This document shows positions 35,300-45,191 of a stretch of 64,000 nucleotides of DNA, piece by piece. A program made the position numbers and the translations under genes. Every line of letters starts with the position of its first letter. The stretch's first letter is position 1. The notes under the pieces were generated by a model, which had not been told where the DNA came from, ran no database searches, and worked only from the letters and a program-made list of their open reading frames with translations. The DNA is from Sphingobacterium faecale (GTDB lineage: Bacteria > Bacteroidota > Bacteroidia > Sphingobacteriales > Sphingobacteriaceae), in NCBI RefSeq assembly GCF_016746095.1, contig NZ_JAERTY010000012.1, forward strand, positions 62,001 through 126,000, written 5' to 3'.

Positions 35300-35479
35300 C
35301 ATAAAATGATCTTGATAGGCAATATCATAAGAACGACTCCGTATCTTTCATACTTCAGGCTGGGGGATGTCGGGTATCTTACTTACAAAAAGTTTTTTTT
35401 CTTAAAATATTTTTGATACTTGATTGTCTACATAGATAGCATGCGATTTAAATAATGAATGTATAATTTTAAAAATACT

Positions 35480-35854
35480 ATGAAATTAAAAAAAATAAAA
35501 TTCGCCTTATTGGCTATAGCTTGTATGGCCGCTTTAAGTGGTGTCATTATGATATTATGGAATTTGCTCATTCCGGAAATTTTTGGGCTCACTACGCTTA
35601 ATTTTTGGCAGGCACTGGGTCTGTTTGCTTTAACCCGCCTTCTTTTTGGTCGATTTGGCGGAGGCCGGGGGAAGGGATGCCGACCGGGATTCGGATCAAT
35701 GAAAAGAGGAGCTATGGCAGAAAAATGGGCTAAAATGACAGCAGAAGAGCGAAAAGAGTTTATTTGTAAGCGGCGTAAATTTGGTTTCGGAGACCCTTTT
35801 GGAGCGGATCATTTTGATACAGCACAGGATGACGGAGCCAGGAAAGAAGATTAA
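35480..35854 (+). CDS. Small membrane protein of unknown function, upstream of sigma factor
   Basis: 124 aa from the ATG at 35480 (an ATG at 35459 is also in frame). Two hydrophobic segments: FALLAIACMAALSGVIMILWNLL and FWQALGLFALTRLLFG (first about 22 residues). A Gly/Arg linker (RFGGGRGKG) and a basic cytoplasmic tail with MAEKWAKMTAEERKEFI follow. Similar short proteins with a 'W..M..EEREKF' tail occur in other Bacteroidetes. The end of the gene overlaps the next sigma factor gene by 26 bp. It could be the anti-sigma or sensor partner, but there is no FecR-type or zinc-ribbon motif to prove it. Confidence 0.65.
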   Translation: MKLKKIKFALLAIACMAALSGVIMILWNLLIPEIFGLTTLNFWQALGLFALTRLLFGRFGGGRGKGCRPGFGSMKRGAMAEKWAKMTAEERKEFICKRRKFGFGDPFGADHFDTAQDDGARKED

Positions 35855-36392
35855 TGTAGAGCTGCTCGTTCGGGAGCAACAGCCTAAATTGCGCTCTTTT
35901 ATCCGTAAGCACGTTTCCAGTGCAGAGGATGCAGAAGATATTCTTCAGGATGTGTTTTATCAGCTAGTAAAAACTATTGATGCCAACCTAAGTCCTATAG
36001 AGCAAGTCTCGGCATGGCTCTTTCGTGTAGCACGCAATATGATTATCAATAAAGGCAAAAAGAAACGGGAGGTTGAGATGCCTTTTTCGGAAGAGGACGA
36101 GGGGCAGGTGCTTGAAGAATTTTCCAATATTCTATTCGGAGAGCCTAGTCCTACCCCCGAGATGGTCTATTTCCGTTCTATGGTCTGGAAGGAATTAGAA
36201 AGGGGACTTTCCGAATTACCAACAGAACAGCGGGAAGCTTTTGAGCTTACGGAGATAGAGGGGATGCCCGTAAAAGAAGTCGCTATAAGTTTGAATATTC
36301 CGCTTAATACGTTGCTGTCCCGAAAACACTATGCCGTTAAGCAGCTGAGAAAGAAACTTTATGGGCTTTATAAAGATATTATGTTTTATTAA
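35829..36392 (+). CDS. ECF RNA polymerase sigma factor
   Basis: 187 aa from the ATG at 35829. Region 2 has VSSAEDAEDILQDVFYQLVK and WLFRVARNMIINKGKKKR; region 4 has LSELPTEQREAFELTEIEG and the HTH MPVKEVAISLNIPLNTLLSR. Unlike the two other sigma genes here, no fecR or susC gene follows. The gene overlaps the membrane-protein gene by 26 bp and the next small gene starts 20 bp downstream, so the three form one transcription unit. Role: probably an envelope or stress response rather than nutrient uptake. Confidence 0.9.
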   Translation: MTEPGKKINVELLVREQQPKLRSFIRKHVSSAEDAEDILQDVFYQLVKTIDANLSPIEQVSAWLFRVARNMIINKGKKKREVEMPFSEEDEGQVLEEFSNILFGEPSPTPEMVYFRSMVWKELERGLSELPTEQREAFELTEIEGMPVKEVAISLNIPLNTLLSRKHYAVKQLRKKLYGLYKDIMFY

Positions 36393-36412
36393 TCTAGAAA
36401 TACGAAATCATT

Positions 36413-36631
36413 ATGGTTTATATATTTGCCACCTCGGTACAGGATGACCGGGATATTCAGAAACTGACACCCTATCTGGAGGAAAAGCTTCCCGACGCAA
36501 GATGGAACTTTGATCTGGAAGACTGTGATAATATATTTCGTGTAGATAGCCCAACATCGGAGGCGGATACGATCGTGAAAATTTTGTTAGACGTGGGCTA
36601 TCATTGCGAAGAGTTACCTTACTCACTTTAG
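36413..36631 (+). CDS. Small conserved protein, HMA-like fold without metal motif
   Basis: 72 aa. Pattern beta-alpha-beta-beta-alpha: VYIFATSVQ, KLTPYLEEKLPDARWNFDLEDCDNIFRVD, IVKILLDVGYHCEEL (cited in parts). This resembles a ferredoxin-like/heavy-metal-associated fold, but the CxxC metal-binding motif is absent. Small proteins of this type with WNFDLEDCD are, as I recall, widespread in Bacteroidetes. It is the last gene of the sigma-factor unit and is followed by a terminator. Confidence 0.7.
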   Translation: MVYIFATSVQDDRDIQKLTPYLEEKLPDARWNFDLEDCDNIFRVDSPTSEADTIVKILLDVGYHCEELPYSL

Positions 36632-36677
36632 TTAGTTTACGAAAGAATAGAATCGTCAATAGGAGTTATTCTTGTTG

Positions 36678-36720
36678 AACAAAGGAATATTTGGATAACA
36701 GATATTCCTTTGTTTGTTTA
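36678..36720 (+). terminator. Terminator after the sigma-factor unit
   Basis: Perfect 13-bp arms AACAAAGGAATAT (36678-36690) and ATATTCCTTTGTT (36702-36714), followed by TGTTTA. Loop TTGGATAACAG. Confidence 0.7.
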
Positions 36721-36842
36721 ATCATAGCTTTGATCTGGGTTAGAATCCTAGTCTTTGGGATTAAATGAAAAACTTTAATTTTTTGTTACCCTAACGCAAC
36801 TTGAGTTCGTCATAAAAGAAAGTACTAATTATTAACCATTTC

Positions 36843-37928
36843 ATGATGAATACAATAATGAGAAAAAAAATTGTAGCACTATTCATTTCGATGTTTTCTC
36901 TTTACACTGTTTTTGGGCAAGAAACAGACTTGTCTGCAGAGGTAAAGTTGTTAAATGAACGGATTTCAAGTTTATCTTACTCGTTCGACCAGTTGTCCAA
37001 ACGAATAGAAGACAACGGCTGGTATAACAAGTTAAGTGGATTAGCCTACGTAGATAAGGTACGCATCACTGGCCCTGCAGCACCTTCGAAAAGTAAAACA
37101 GCTAAGGGTGCAGGAAACCCGCTTATTTTCTGGTCTTATGTATTTATTCCAAAAGAATTTAATCCCGCTAAGAGCTATCCATTGATCGTGCTGGTGCATG
37201 GTGGCGTACATGGTAACTTTGGGCTGAATAATGATCATATTGTAAAAGAGTTTTTGGCGCAGGGATACATCGTAGCGGCACCGGAGTATAGGGGGAGTAC
37301 GGGGTATGGAAAGAGGTTTCAGCAACAGATAGACTATGGTGGCCTGGAGATAGACGATACCAAAGCCTGTAGGGATTATATGATAGAAAATTATAGTTTT
37401 ATTGACAAAAAGAGGGTCGGTGTAGTAGGCTGGAGTCATGGCGGATTTCATGCATTGCACAATATATTTAACTATCCGGAGAGTTATACAGTAGCCTATG
37501 CCGGGGTACCTGTCAGTGATCTTATTATGCGCTTGGGCTATCAGGACAATAGCTATAGGAGATTGTTCTCGGCCGACTATCATATCGGCAAAGAAGTTGC
37601 ACAGGATGTGAAAGAATATCGTCGTAGATCTCCGGCATTCCAGGCCCATAAGCTCCAGACTCCTTTATTAATACATGCCAACACCAATGATGACGATGTC
37701 CTTATAGAAGAGGTAGAGCATCTGATAGCAGCGCTGAAAGCCAACAATAAGAAGTTTGAGTATGAGATTTATGATGCCGTACCAGGAGGTCATCATTTTG
37801 ATCGTATAGATAGTTATAAAGCTAAAGAAGTGCGTTTAAAGGTTTATCAATATCTACAAAAGTACTTAAAACCCAATAAGCCTTTTACCTCGCTGTCGGA
37901 ATTGATGACTGCTAGTTATATGCCGTAG
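36843..37928 (+). CDS. Secreted prolyl-oligopeptidase-like alpha/beta hydrolase (locus B)
   Basis: 361 aa (ATG at 36843; a second ATG at 36858 gives the better signal start). Signal peptide ends SLYTVFGQ. The catalytic domain starts with YPLIVLVHGGVHG (oxyanion hole), then the nucleophile elbow GWSHGGF (Ser), the acid in HANTNDDDVLIEE and His in PGGHHFDR. This is an S9-like catalytic domain without the N-terminal propeller; the short N-terminal helical part (~25-70) is coiled-coil-like. It stands 43 bp upstream of the sigma gene of locus B, so it may be part of the same regulon. Probably a periplasmic or secreted peptidase or esterase. Confidence 0.85.
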   Translation: MMNTIMRKKIVALFISMFSLYTVFGQETDLSAEVKLLNERISSLSYSFDQLSKRIEDNGWYNKLSGLAYVDKVRITGPAAPSKSKTAKGAGNPLIFWSYVFIPKEFNPAKSYPLIVLVHGGVHGNFGLNNDHIVKEFLAQGYIVAAPEYRGSTGYGKRFQQQIDYGGLEIDDTKACRDYMIENYSFIDKKRVGVVGWSHGGFHALHNIFNYPESYTVAYAGVPVSDLIMRLGYQDNSYRRLFSADYHIGKEVAQDVKEYRRRSPAFQAHKLQTPLLIHANTNDDDVLIEEVEHLIAALKANNKKFEYEIYDAVPGGHHFDRIDSYKAKEVRLKVYQYLQKYLKPNKPFTSLSELMTASYMP

Positions 37929-37971
37929 GAAATCGATAACGTTTATTTATATTTGGAAGGATACCTAAGTT

Positions 37972-38568
37972 ATGAATATAAAATCCTTGGTTGAAAAGCT
38001 AAAAAAAGGAGATCATCAGTCTTATATGAAGATCTATGACTGCTATTTTAAGCCTATACATCAGTTTATTTTACGTTACGTTCATGCCGACTCTGTAGCA
38101 GAAGATCTCACACAGGATGTTTTTGTTAAAGTATGGGAGAAGCGGGACTATTTAGATAAAGTAGATAATTTCAATGCTTATATCTACCGTATAGCAAAAA
38201 ATCATACCCTGGATTATTTAAAAAAGGTATCTCGTCTAGAGTTTATGCCGGATGAAATCCTAAAGGAGTTTAGGTTCTGTAGTGACGAGGTCGAACTATT
38301 TGTTACCAACCAGGAGTATTTCCATTTTTTAGATGCTTATATGGCGAATCTGCCAATCAAATCACAGCAGATTTTTATGCTGTGTAGAGAATTTGATAAG
38401 AGTTATGACGAAGTAGCAGCTGAACTATCTATATCAAAAAGTACGGTCAAGCATCATATGGTGGCCACCATGCGTAAGCTGTCTAAAGAAATCAAACAGA
38501 AATTCAAAATTGATCGATTCCATTCGTCACATATTATACATTTTTTTAAAATGTTTTTACCCTTCTAA
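37972..38568 (+). CDS. ECF RNA polymerase sigma factor (locus B)
   Basis: 198 aa. Region 2: VHADSVAEDLTQDVFVKVWE and NAYIYRIAKNHTLDYLKK; region 4: LPIKSQQIFMLCREF and YDEVAAELSISKSTVKHHMV. Same family as the sigma factor of locus A but clearly diverged. The FecR gene follows after 24 bp. Expected to transcribe the susCD operon downstream on receipt of the substrate signal. Confidence 0.93.
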   Translation: MNIKSLVEKLKKGDHQSYMKIYDCYFKPIHQFILRYVHADSVAEDLTQDVFVKVWEKRDYLDKVDNFNAYIYRIAKNHTLDYLKKVSRLEFMPDEILKEFRFCSDEVELFVTNQEYFHFLDAYMANLPIKSQQIFMLCREFDKSYDEVAAELSISKSTVKHHMVATMRKLSKEIKQKFKIDRFHSSHIIHFFKMFLPF

Positions 38569-38592
38569 TTGGCATTATCGTCTTATTTATAA

Positions 38593-39708
38593 ATGAAGAT
38601 AGAAGACACATATTACAGAAAGTTAGTAGATGGATATCTTAATAAAACGCTGACAAAAAGAGAATTGACCATATTCTTTGATCTTTTGTCTAAGGGGGAG
38701 TTGGATTTTTATCTCGAAGAAGACATGATCAGTAATTTTCCGCAAGAGCCCAAGCGGGAAAGAAAGTTAAAGGTATCTAGAACGACGTGGTTTGCGGCGG
38801 CGGCTGTTCTCGTCATGTTAATCGGATTGTCTAGTCCACTATGGTTTTCGAAAGAAACCGTGGAGGAGCCTTATGTCATGCCGAAAAGTTCAATCAAAGC
38901 TGGGGGAAACCATGCTGTTCTGACACTTTCGGACGGGCGTGAGGTTGTTTTGGGAGGAGATAGTAATGCCGACATTATACAGGACAATCAGGTTAATATA
39001 GCCAATTCGGTAGCAGGTGTGTTGAAATACGATTTCAGCAGCTTATCCTTGGATAAAGGGGATCCGGATAAAGCGCAGGAAAAGACAAACTGTATAAAAA
39101 CGCCGAATGGCGGTACCTATCAGATCATTCTATCCGATGGTACCAAAGTATGGCTCAACTCCCGTTCGTCGATTAATTTCCCTTTGATATTTGACAAAAA
39201 TGAAAGAGTAGTGGATATCGAAGGAGAGGTCTTCTTTGAGGTGGCCAAGAACGAACGCAAACCGTTTATAGTGCGGACAAAGTCACAAGAGATAAAAGTG
39301 ATCGGAACTTCCTTCAATGTCAATGCTTATAGTGATGAACCATTTGTCCGGACGACACTGGTTACGGGCAAGATTAAGCTGAAGGCCTCGGATCAACTCT
39401 TCTATCTGGAGCCAGGAGATGAACTTATTAACTATGGTGAGCATAGCAGATTGCAAACGGGAGATATAGAACAGGTACTGGCATGGAAAGAAGGGTATTT
39501 CAAGTTTGATAAAGTAGATCTAAAAACCTTAATGAGGGAAATAAGCCGTTGGTATAATGTTTCTGTAAATATAGATGCACAACTGAAAAACGACCGGTTC
39601 GTTGGTAAGATAAAGCGTTCAGAAGACCTGGATAAAATGATATATATTCTAAAAGAGGGCGGATTGAACATTCGTTTAGTAGACCGTACTATTATTGTGC
39701 GGGATTGA
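38593..39708 (+). CDS. FecR-type anti-sigma factor (locus B)
   Basis: 371 aa. Cytoplasmic N-terminal part ~1-65, TM helix ~66-86 (WFAAAAVLVMLIGLSSPLWF), periplasmic FecR domain with IKTPNGGTYQIILSDGTKVW and FEVAKNERKPF, and a C-terminal DUF4974-type domain (YFKFDKVDLKTLMREISRWY). Pairs with the sigma factor upstream and the STN domain of SusC downstream. Confidence 0.93.
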   Translation: MKIEDTYYRKLVDGYLNKTLTKRELTIFFDLLSKGELDFYLEEDMISNFPQEPKRERKLKVSRTTWFAAAAVLVMLIGLSSPLWFSKETVEEPYVMPKSSIKAGGNHAVLTLSDGREVVLGGDSNADIIQDNQVNIANSVAGVLKYDFSSLSLDKGDPDKAQEKTNCIKTPNGGTYQIILSDGTKVWLNSRSSINFPLIFDKNERVVDIEGEVFFEVAKNERKPFIVRTKSQEIKVIGTSFNVNAYSDEPFVRTTLVTGKIKLKASDQLFYLEPGDELINYGEHSRLQTGDIEQVLAWKEGYFKFDKVDLKTLMREISRWYNVSVNIDAQLKNDRFVGKIKRSEDLDKMIYILKEGGLNIRLVDRTIIVRD

Positions 39709-39765
39709 TTGACTGGCATTTTAGTCGGTATTTGATGACATAGTTATAAACCTAATTTACTTTTT

Positions 39766-42700
39766 ATGATTCCAAAGTTTAACTTAAGGCAGATTCTTCT
39801 GTCTTCACGACGGAAGAACACGATCTATAAACGCTTGATTGCTATCGCGCTTATAAGTCTGTCTCTATCCCCGTTGTATGCCTCTATTATAGGATTTACA
39901 TTTAAAAAAAAGAATGTCACTATTGAAGCTGTGTTGAAAGAGCTTGAAAAACAGACTTCTTATAATCTGTTCTATAAGTTTGAAGAGGTACGTATGTTAA
40001 AAAAAGTGGATGTTAATTTTGTTAACGCCTCACTTAAAGAAGTCTTAGATCAATTGATCAGCAATAATGGGCTAACGTACTCTATAACAGATAATACTAT
40101 TATTATAAAAACTACCGCATTGAGCAATCCTCCGGTGAAAAATAGCGACAATGTGCTACAGACAGGGACTATCAAAGGAAAAATCAGTGACAGGGCTACA
40201 CAGGCACCGCTTTCAGGTGCGACATTAAAAGTGAATAACAAAAGCCTACAATCTAATAATAACGGCGAATTTGTACTGAATAATGTCAAACTAGGCGATA
40301 GAGTAGAGATCTCCTTTACAGGATATATTGCAAAATCGATTACGCTGTCTGCTTTTAACGACCTTGATGTAGCGTTGGAGCTGGACTATAGCAGTCTGGA
40401 TGAGGTTGTTGTAACGGGATATACCGTTCAAAAGAAAAGAGAGCTTACCGGGGCGATATCATCCTTAAAAGCATCGGATGTCTCCGGTTCTTTGGCTGTG
40501 AGTCTAGACGGTGCTATGCAAGGACGTATGTCGGGTGTGAATGTGCAGTCAAGGGTAGGGGTGCCCGGAGCAGCGATAAAGGTGGAGGTAAGGGGCCCCG
40601 GATCTATTTCTGCAGGTACAGAACCTTTGTATATAGTAGACGGGCTAATCGTGAATAATAATAATGTGAGTAATACGGTGTCTACCAATCCATTGGCCAA
40701 TATTAACCCTGAGGATATTCTAACGATTGAGGTGCTGAAAGACGCAGCCGCAGCATCGGTGTATGGTGCACAGGCTGGTAATGGGGTTGTATTGATTACT
40801 ACGAAGAAGGGAAAGGAAGGAAGAGCAACGATAGATGTAGGGTACCGTGGGGGCAATGTAAAGCCGATTAATTTGCTGCCATTGATGAACTCACAGCAAT
40901 ATTTGAATGCACGCTATGAAGCATTGAAAAATAAAAACCCCAACCAGACCGATGAACAGATCTGGAAGACAGTCTTAACACAATCGCGATTGGATGTCAA
41001 TATGAACGCCAGTGACATTGCCAGGTTAGAGACTTACGATTGGCAGAAGGCAGCTTATACCGGAGGAGGGACTAATAAGTTCGACTTAGCGGTGTCCGGA
41101 GGTACGAGCTCCAGCAACTATCGTTTGTCGGGAAGCTGGGAAGATACGGAAGGTAGTATTGTTGGATCGGACTTTTCGAGGGGAACGGTTAATATGAACT
41201 ACAATAATCAACTGTCCAAAAAGGTAAGCGTACAGACGAATGTTAACCTTTCGGCTATTGACCAACACGGTCCATTGGGAGCGATGGGGACTACAACGCA
41301 GTTTTCTTCGCCAAGTTATGCAAATCCGATGATTCTTCCGTTCCTTCCGATTTATAATGAAGACGGAAGTTATAATTTCTCTTTAGCAGGTTTTCCGGGG
41401 ACTTTTACCCGTAATACGTTACACTCTACAGCGCTGAACGAATCCCGCGAGAAGAATAACAGTTTATTTGGCAATCTGCAGATCAACTATAAGATTTTAG
41501 ATAATCTTACCTATAAAGGAATGGCAGGTATTGATTACCGAGATATCTCGGCGAGGCAATACTACGATCCAAGAAGTATAGATGGAAATGCTAGGGGAGG
41601 AATTCTGATACAGTACACGGACAAACCGATTACATTCACGACGACACACACCTTGCAGTATGCACCCAAGCTGACAGACGGACATTCGCTTAATAACTTA
41701 TTGGGGACAGAGTACCGTAGTTTTTCTAATCAGGGAGGCAACGTGCGGGGGGAAGGGTTTCCTAACCATCTATTTACGGAATTAGCTTCGGCTGCGGTCA
41801 TTGTATCAGGTACATCACAGTGGACCGGTGTAAAGCGAATGGGCAGTTTCTTCCAGAGTAATTATAACTATGCCGATAAATATTTTGCATCAGGTATAAT
41901 CCGTTACGACGGTTCATCGAGATTCGGAGCTAATTCCAAATTTGGTTTTTTCCCAGCTATTTCATTAGGATGGGACATGGCGCAGGAAGACTTTATAAAG
42001 AATCAGGCCGTGAACCAGTTAAAGTTGAGGTTAGGCTATGGGCAGACAGGGAATGACCAGATCGGTAATTTTGCCTCACGTTCACTTTATGGCGGTGGGA
42101 TTACCTATAATGGTTCGGCAGGAATTCAATCCAATACTTTGGGTAATAGTGAGCTGAGATGGGAGAAAAATGTAACGACAAACCTAGGTTTGGACTATGC
42201 TTTTTTCAATAGTAGAATATACGGTTCTATCGAAGCATATCATAGGCTCAGCAAGGATTTGTTTCTTGACAAACCTGTGGTGTGGGCTGGAGGTTATAGT
42301 CAGATTACGCAAAATCTAGGAGAGGTGATTAATCAAGGACTAGAGTTTGAAGTTGGAGCGGTAGTGTGGAATAGAAATAATTTCAAATGGACATCCAATT
42401 TTAATATTTCGTTTCAGCGCAATGAGGTCACCAAGCTTTACGATGATGTTACCTTGCTGCCGGGGGACAATTCCGTAATGGTTGGACAATCATTGCGTAC
42501 ATTTCTTTTACCGCAATATGCAGGTGTCAGCAGCGCCACAGGACGAGCCGTATGGTATGACAAAGAAGGCAATTACTCCTACAATCCGGGCACCATGGAG
42601 CTGGATTCCTATGCACCTCATGGATTGCCCAATGAGTTACCCGATTTTTACGGCGGCTTTAACAATTTGTTCGAATATAAAGGACTCTCCGTAGGGATAT

Positions 42701-43149
42701 TCTTTCAGTACGATTATGGTAGGGTACTGTATGATAATTTTGCTAGAAACCTATCGAGAAAAGGAGATTCTCAAATTAATGGTATGGCTTGGTATTATGA
42801 TAACAGGTGGCTATCCGAAGGGCAGGTTACAAGTGTCCCGAGACCAATAGATGGCGCTGCAGAAACCAACAATGCGAGAGGAGATCTTGCTTCAACACGC
42901 TACCTACAGGATGGATCGTACATCCGGTTGAAAAACATCAACCTCGGTTATCAGTTACCGAAAACAATAATCAGCAAAGTAGGATTGAAGCAAGCTCGCG
43001 TGTTTATGCAGGGCAATAATCTGTATACCTGGACAAAGTTTGCAGGTTATGATCCAGAGTTTTATGTTGTAGGCTCCAATACCTCTTCCAATGTCGGTGT
43101 TGTCCCTACAGCCAAGTCGTATTATTTCGGAGTTCAATTAAGTTTTTAA
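39766..43149 (+). CDS. SusC-family TonB-dependent receptor with STN domain (locus B)
   Basis: 1127 aa. N-terminal export segment RLIAIALISLSLSPLYA, STN domain ~45-117 (KKNVTIEAVLKELEKQTSYN), carboxypeptidase-regulatory-like domain ~133-212, SusC plug signatures VVVTGYTVQKKRELTGAI and ILTIEVLKDAAAASVYGA, then the barrel ending GVQLSF. It is the outer-membrane importer of locus B, working with the SusD protein encoded 12 bp downstream. The downstream genes encode peptidases, so a peptide-like substrate is likely. It shares only family-level identity with the locus A receptor. Confidence 0.93.
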   Translation: MIPKFNLRQILLSSRRKNTIYKRLIAIALISLSLSPLYASIIGFTFKKKNVTIEAVLKELEKQTSYNLFYKFEEVRMLKKVDVNFVNASLKEVLDQLISNNGLTYSITDNTIIIKTTALSNPPVKNSDNVLQTGTIKGKISDRATQAPLSGATLKVNNKSLQSNNNGEFVLNNVKLGDRVEISFTGYIAKSITLSAFNDLDVALELDYSSLDEVVVTGYTVQKKRELTGAISSLKASDVSGSLAVSLDGAMQGRMSGVNVQSRVGVPGAAIKVEVRGPGSISAGTEPLYIVDGLIVNNNNVSNTVSTNPLANINPEDILTIEVLKDAAAASVYGAQAGNGVVLITTKKGKEGRATIDVGYRGGNVKPINLLPLMNSQQYLNARYEALKNKNPNQTDEQIWKTVLTQSRLDVNMNASDIARLETYDWQKAAYTGGGTNKFDLAVSGGTSSSNYRLSGSWEDTEGSIVGSDFSRGTVNMNYNNQLSKKVSVQTNVNLSAIDQHGPLGAMGTTTQFSSPSYANPMILPFLPIYNEDGSYNFSLAGFPGTFTRNTLHSTALNESREKNNSLFGNLQINYKILDNLTYKGMAGIDYRDISARQYYDPRSIDGNARGGILIQYTDKPITFTTTHTLQYAPKLTDGHSLNNLLGTEYRSFSNQGGNVRGEGFPNHLFTELASAAVIVSGTSQWTGVKRMGSFFQSNYNYADKYFASGIIRYDGSSRFGANSKFGFFPAISLGWDMAQEDFIKNQAVNQLKLRLGYGQTGNDQIGNFASRSLYGGGITYNGSAGIQSNTLGNSELRWEKNVTTNLGLDYAFFNSRIYGSIEAYHRLSKDLFLDKPVVWAGGYSQITQNLGEVINQGLEFEVGAVVWNRNNFKWTSNFNISFQRNEVTKLYDDVTLLPGDNSVMVGQSLRTFLLPQYAGVSSATGRAVWYDKEGNYSYNPGTMELDSYAPHGLPNELPDFYGGFNNLFEYKGLSVGIFFQYDYGRVLYDNFARNLSRKGDSQINGMAWYYDNRWLSEGQVTSVPRPIDGAAETNNARGDLASTRYLQDGSYIRLKNINLGYQLPKTIISKVGLKQARVFMQGNNLYTWTKFAGYDPEFYVVGSNTSSNVGVVPTAKSYYFGVQLSF

Positions 43150-43161
43150 AGAAAGATAATT

Positions 43162-44571
43162 ATGAAACGAAAATTTCTAGTTTCCATTATATGTTTAGGT
43201 TTATTCTCTTCGTGTGAAAAACTGTTGGAGATTAATCCTAAACAGTCTATTGATTCTTCAATAGCTCTTACTTCTACAGAAGGGATCTCAGCTGCATTGA
43301 CCTCTGTATATGCGCGTCTACAGCATTACACGCTTTACGGCAGGGATTACCTTGCGCTAGCGGAGGCATTATCGGACAATATGATTCATACCGATAACTC
43401 GTCACATCTGCGGCCCGAGGCGACGAATACCCGTAACGCGCACTTATCAGGCTGGCAGATGGGATATTATGCTATTAATCAGGCAAACCTGATTATCGAT
43501 GCCTTGAACAATGGCACCTACGAAAGCTCATGGAAGGCAAATACGTTGGGACAGGCATATTTCTTAAGAGCATTATGCTACCATGATCTTATGCGTACTT
43601 ATGCTTACGATCCTACTGCCATAGTAGATGCTTACAATTATGGAGGGGTGCCCTTGATGTTGGTCGGTGTAGATGATGTAGGTAAGATCGCGGCATTGGA
43701 AAGACCGACTCTGGAAAAAGTATATGATCAGATCTATGCAGATCTGGATCTGGCACATACCAACCTTACGAGCTCCAACTCCAGCTCAGTTCATTTGGCC
43801 ACCAAAGCTGCGGTCAGTGCTTTATATGCTAGAGTAGCCTTGTATAAAGGGGATTATGGAAAGACGGTTGAAATGGCAACCCAGGCGCTAGGGGAGACGA
43901 ATGCAGTGTTTTCAAACCAGGCCAATTTTCTAGCAGACTGGCGTAAAGAGGTGCATCCCGAATCTATATTCGAGCTGAAATTCAATATTTCTGAAAATAT
44001 TGGCAGCGACCGGTCACTGCGGTCCACGTACACGAGTAGAGCGACTTATGACGCTACATCCTTTTCAATTCAGGCTGTATTGGCGGTAGATCCTACCTTT
44101 TATACGAGTTATAGCAATGATGACGTACGTCGTGGACTGATAAGATCAGGAGTGGGTAAAAATGAAAGGTTTTTAGAAAATTATAAGTTTATATCCAAAA
44201 GTGGAACATTAGGGCTCGATAATGTTCCGATCCTCCGTCTTTCAGAATTATACCTAAATCGCGCCGAAGCACTAGCCCGTCAAAGTACGCCTGATGCCAA
44301 TGCTGCGATGCAGGACCTCAATAAAATAAGAAATAGAGCCGGACTCCCGTCAGTGACCCTCACTGGAGAGAGTCTGATCAATGAGATTATGCTGCAACGT
44401 CGTTTAGAGCTAGCTTTTGAGGGACATCGCTGGTTTGATCTGAAAAGAACAGGAAAGGATATCGTCAAAGTCAGCGGAAATATTGCTTTTACAGATTATC
44501 GTATCCTAGCTCCGATTCCTATCCGTGAAACGATAGCCGACCCCAGACTGAAACAAAACTTTAACTATTAA
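43162..44571 (+). CDS. SusD/RagB-family surface lipoprotein (locus B)
   Basis: 469 aa. Lipobox LFSSC (Cys 18). SusD N-terminal part with TSVYARLQHYTLYGRDY, TPR-like AQAYFLRALCYHDLMRTY, and the C-terminal RagB/SusD signature ILRLSELYLNRAEALAR and LQRRLELAFEGHRWFDLKR. Surface cap and binding subunit of the importer. Co-translated with susC and followed after only 4 bp by the small lipoprotein gene. Confidence 0.93.
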   Translation: MKRKFLVSIICLGLFSSCEKLLEINPKQSIDSSIALTSTEGISAALTSVYARLQHYTLYGRDYLALAEALSDNMIHTDNSSHLRPEATNTRNAHLSGWQMGYYAINQANLIIDALNNGTYESSWKANTLGQAYFLRALCYHDLMRTYAYDPTAIVDAYNYGGVPLMLVGVDDVGKIAALERPTLEKVYDQIYADLDLAHTNLTSSNSSSVHLATKAAVSALYARVALYKGDYGKTVEMATQALGETNAVFSNQANFLADWRKEVHPESIFELKFNISENIGSDRSLRSTYTSRATYDATSFSIQAVLAVDPTFYTSYSNDDVRRGLIRSGVGKNERFLENYKFISKSGTLGLDNVPILRLSELYLNRAEALARQSTPDANAAMQDLNKIRNRAGLPSVTLTGESLINEIMLQRRLELAFEGHRWFDLKRTGKDIVKVSGNIAFTDYRILAPIPIRETIADPRLKQNFNY

Positions 44572-44575
44572 TATC

Positions 44576-45049
44576 ATGCCTACTTCAATTATAAAACTAA
44601 GTATACTTTTGATAAGTATATTCTTTATCTCGTCATGTCAGGAAGACTACAACGAGCGTTATTTGATAAAAGAGAATAGTATAGAGCTGGAAGATGCGAT
44701 TACGACCACACTGGTTCCGGGAAAACCATATGGTATAATCAAGCGAAAAATTGGTGCTACTGCGTCAGTTACTTTACAGGTGAATATGTTTGGCGTTCAG
44801 CATAATCAGGATCAGTCTTTTTCATTCCGTGTGGTCGAGAATGAAAGTACTGCGATAATAGGTAAGGATTACCTGTTGCCCAACGGCAATACATTTATCA
44901 TACCTAAAAACAGCAACAAAGGCGTTATTCAGATCGACGGTGTGCCGTCAGGCGTAGGAAAATCCTTACTTGTATTGGAAATAATCGGCAATGAGCAGAT
45001 CAAAGTTGCTCAGAACTATAAGCTGATCGCTATAGAATGTCAATATTAA
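44576..45049 (+). CDS. Small surface lipoprotein, DUF4843/DUF1735-like
   Basis: 157 aa. Signal with lipobox FISSC. The mature part resembles the beta-sandwich lipoproteins that often follow susCD genes: VTLQVNMFGVQHNQDQSFSF, VENESTAIIGKDY and FIIPKNSNKGVIQIDG. The phrase 'A.eGkDY...  ...iP.g...G.i.I' is typical of these families. It is probably the accessory surface binding protein (SusE/F position) of locus B. Confidence 0.75.
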   Translation: MPTSIIKLSILLISIFFISSCQEDYNERYLIKENSIELEDAITTTLVPGKPYGIIKRKIGATASVTLQVNMFGVQHNQDQSFSFRVVENESTAIIGKDYLLPNGNTFIIPKNSNKGVIQIDGVPSGVGKSLLVLEIIGNEQIKVAQNYKLIAIECQY

Positions 45050-45191
45050 TTAGAAGTTTCAAACAGAAAGTGTTTTGGATGTTGTCTGATAGTTTGTATC
45101 TTGTTGCTTCCCAGTTAAAACCTACTAAAATAGTTTTGACGCTAGATCTTATAAGCCTTAAAAAAAAACACGTTATTGACTCAATGAGCAT

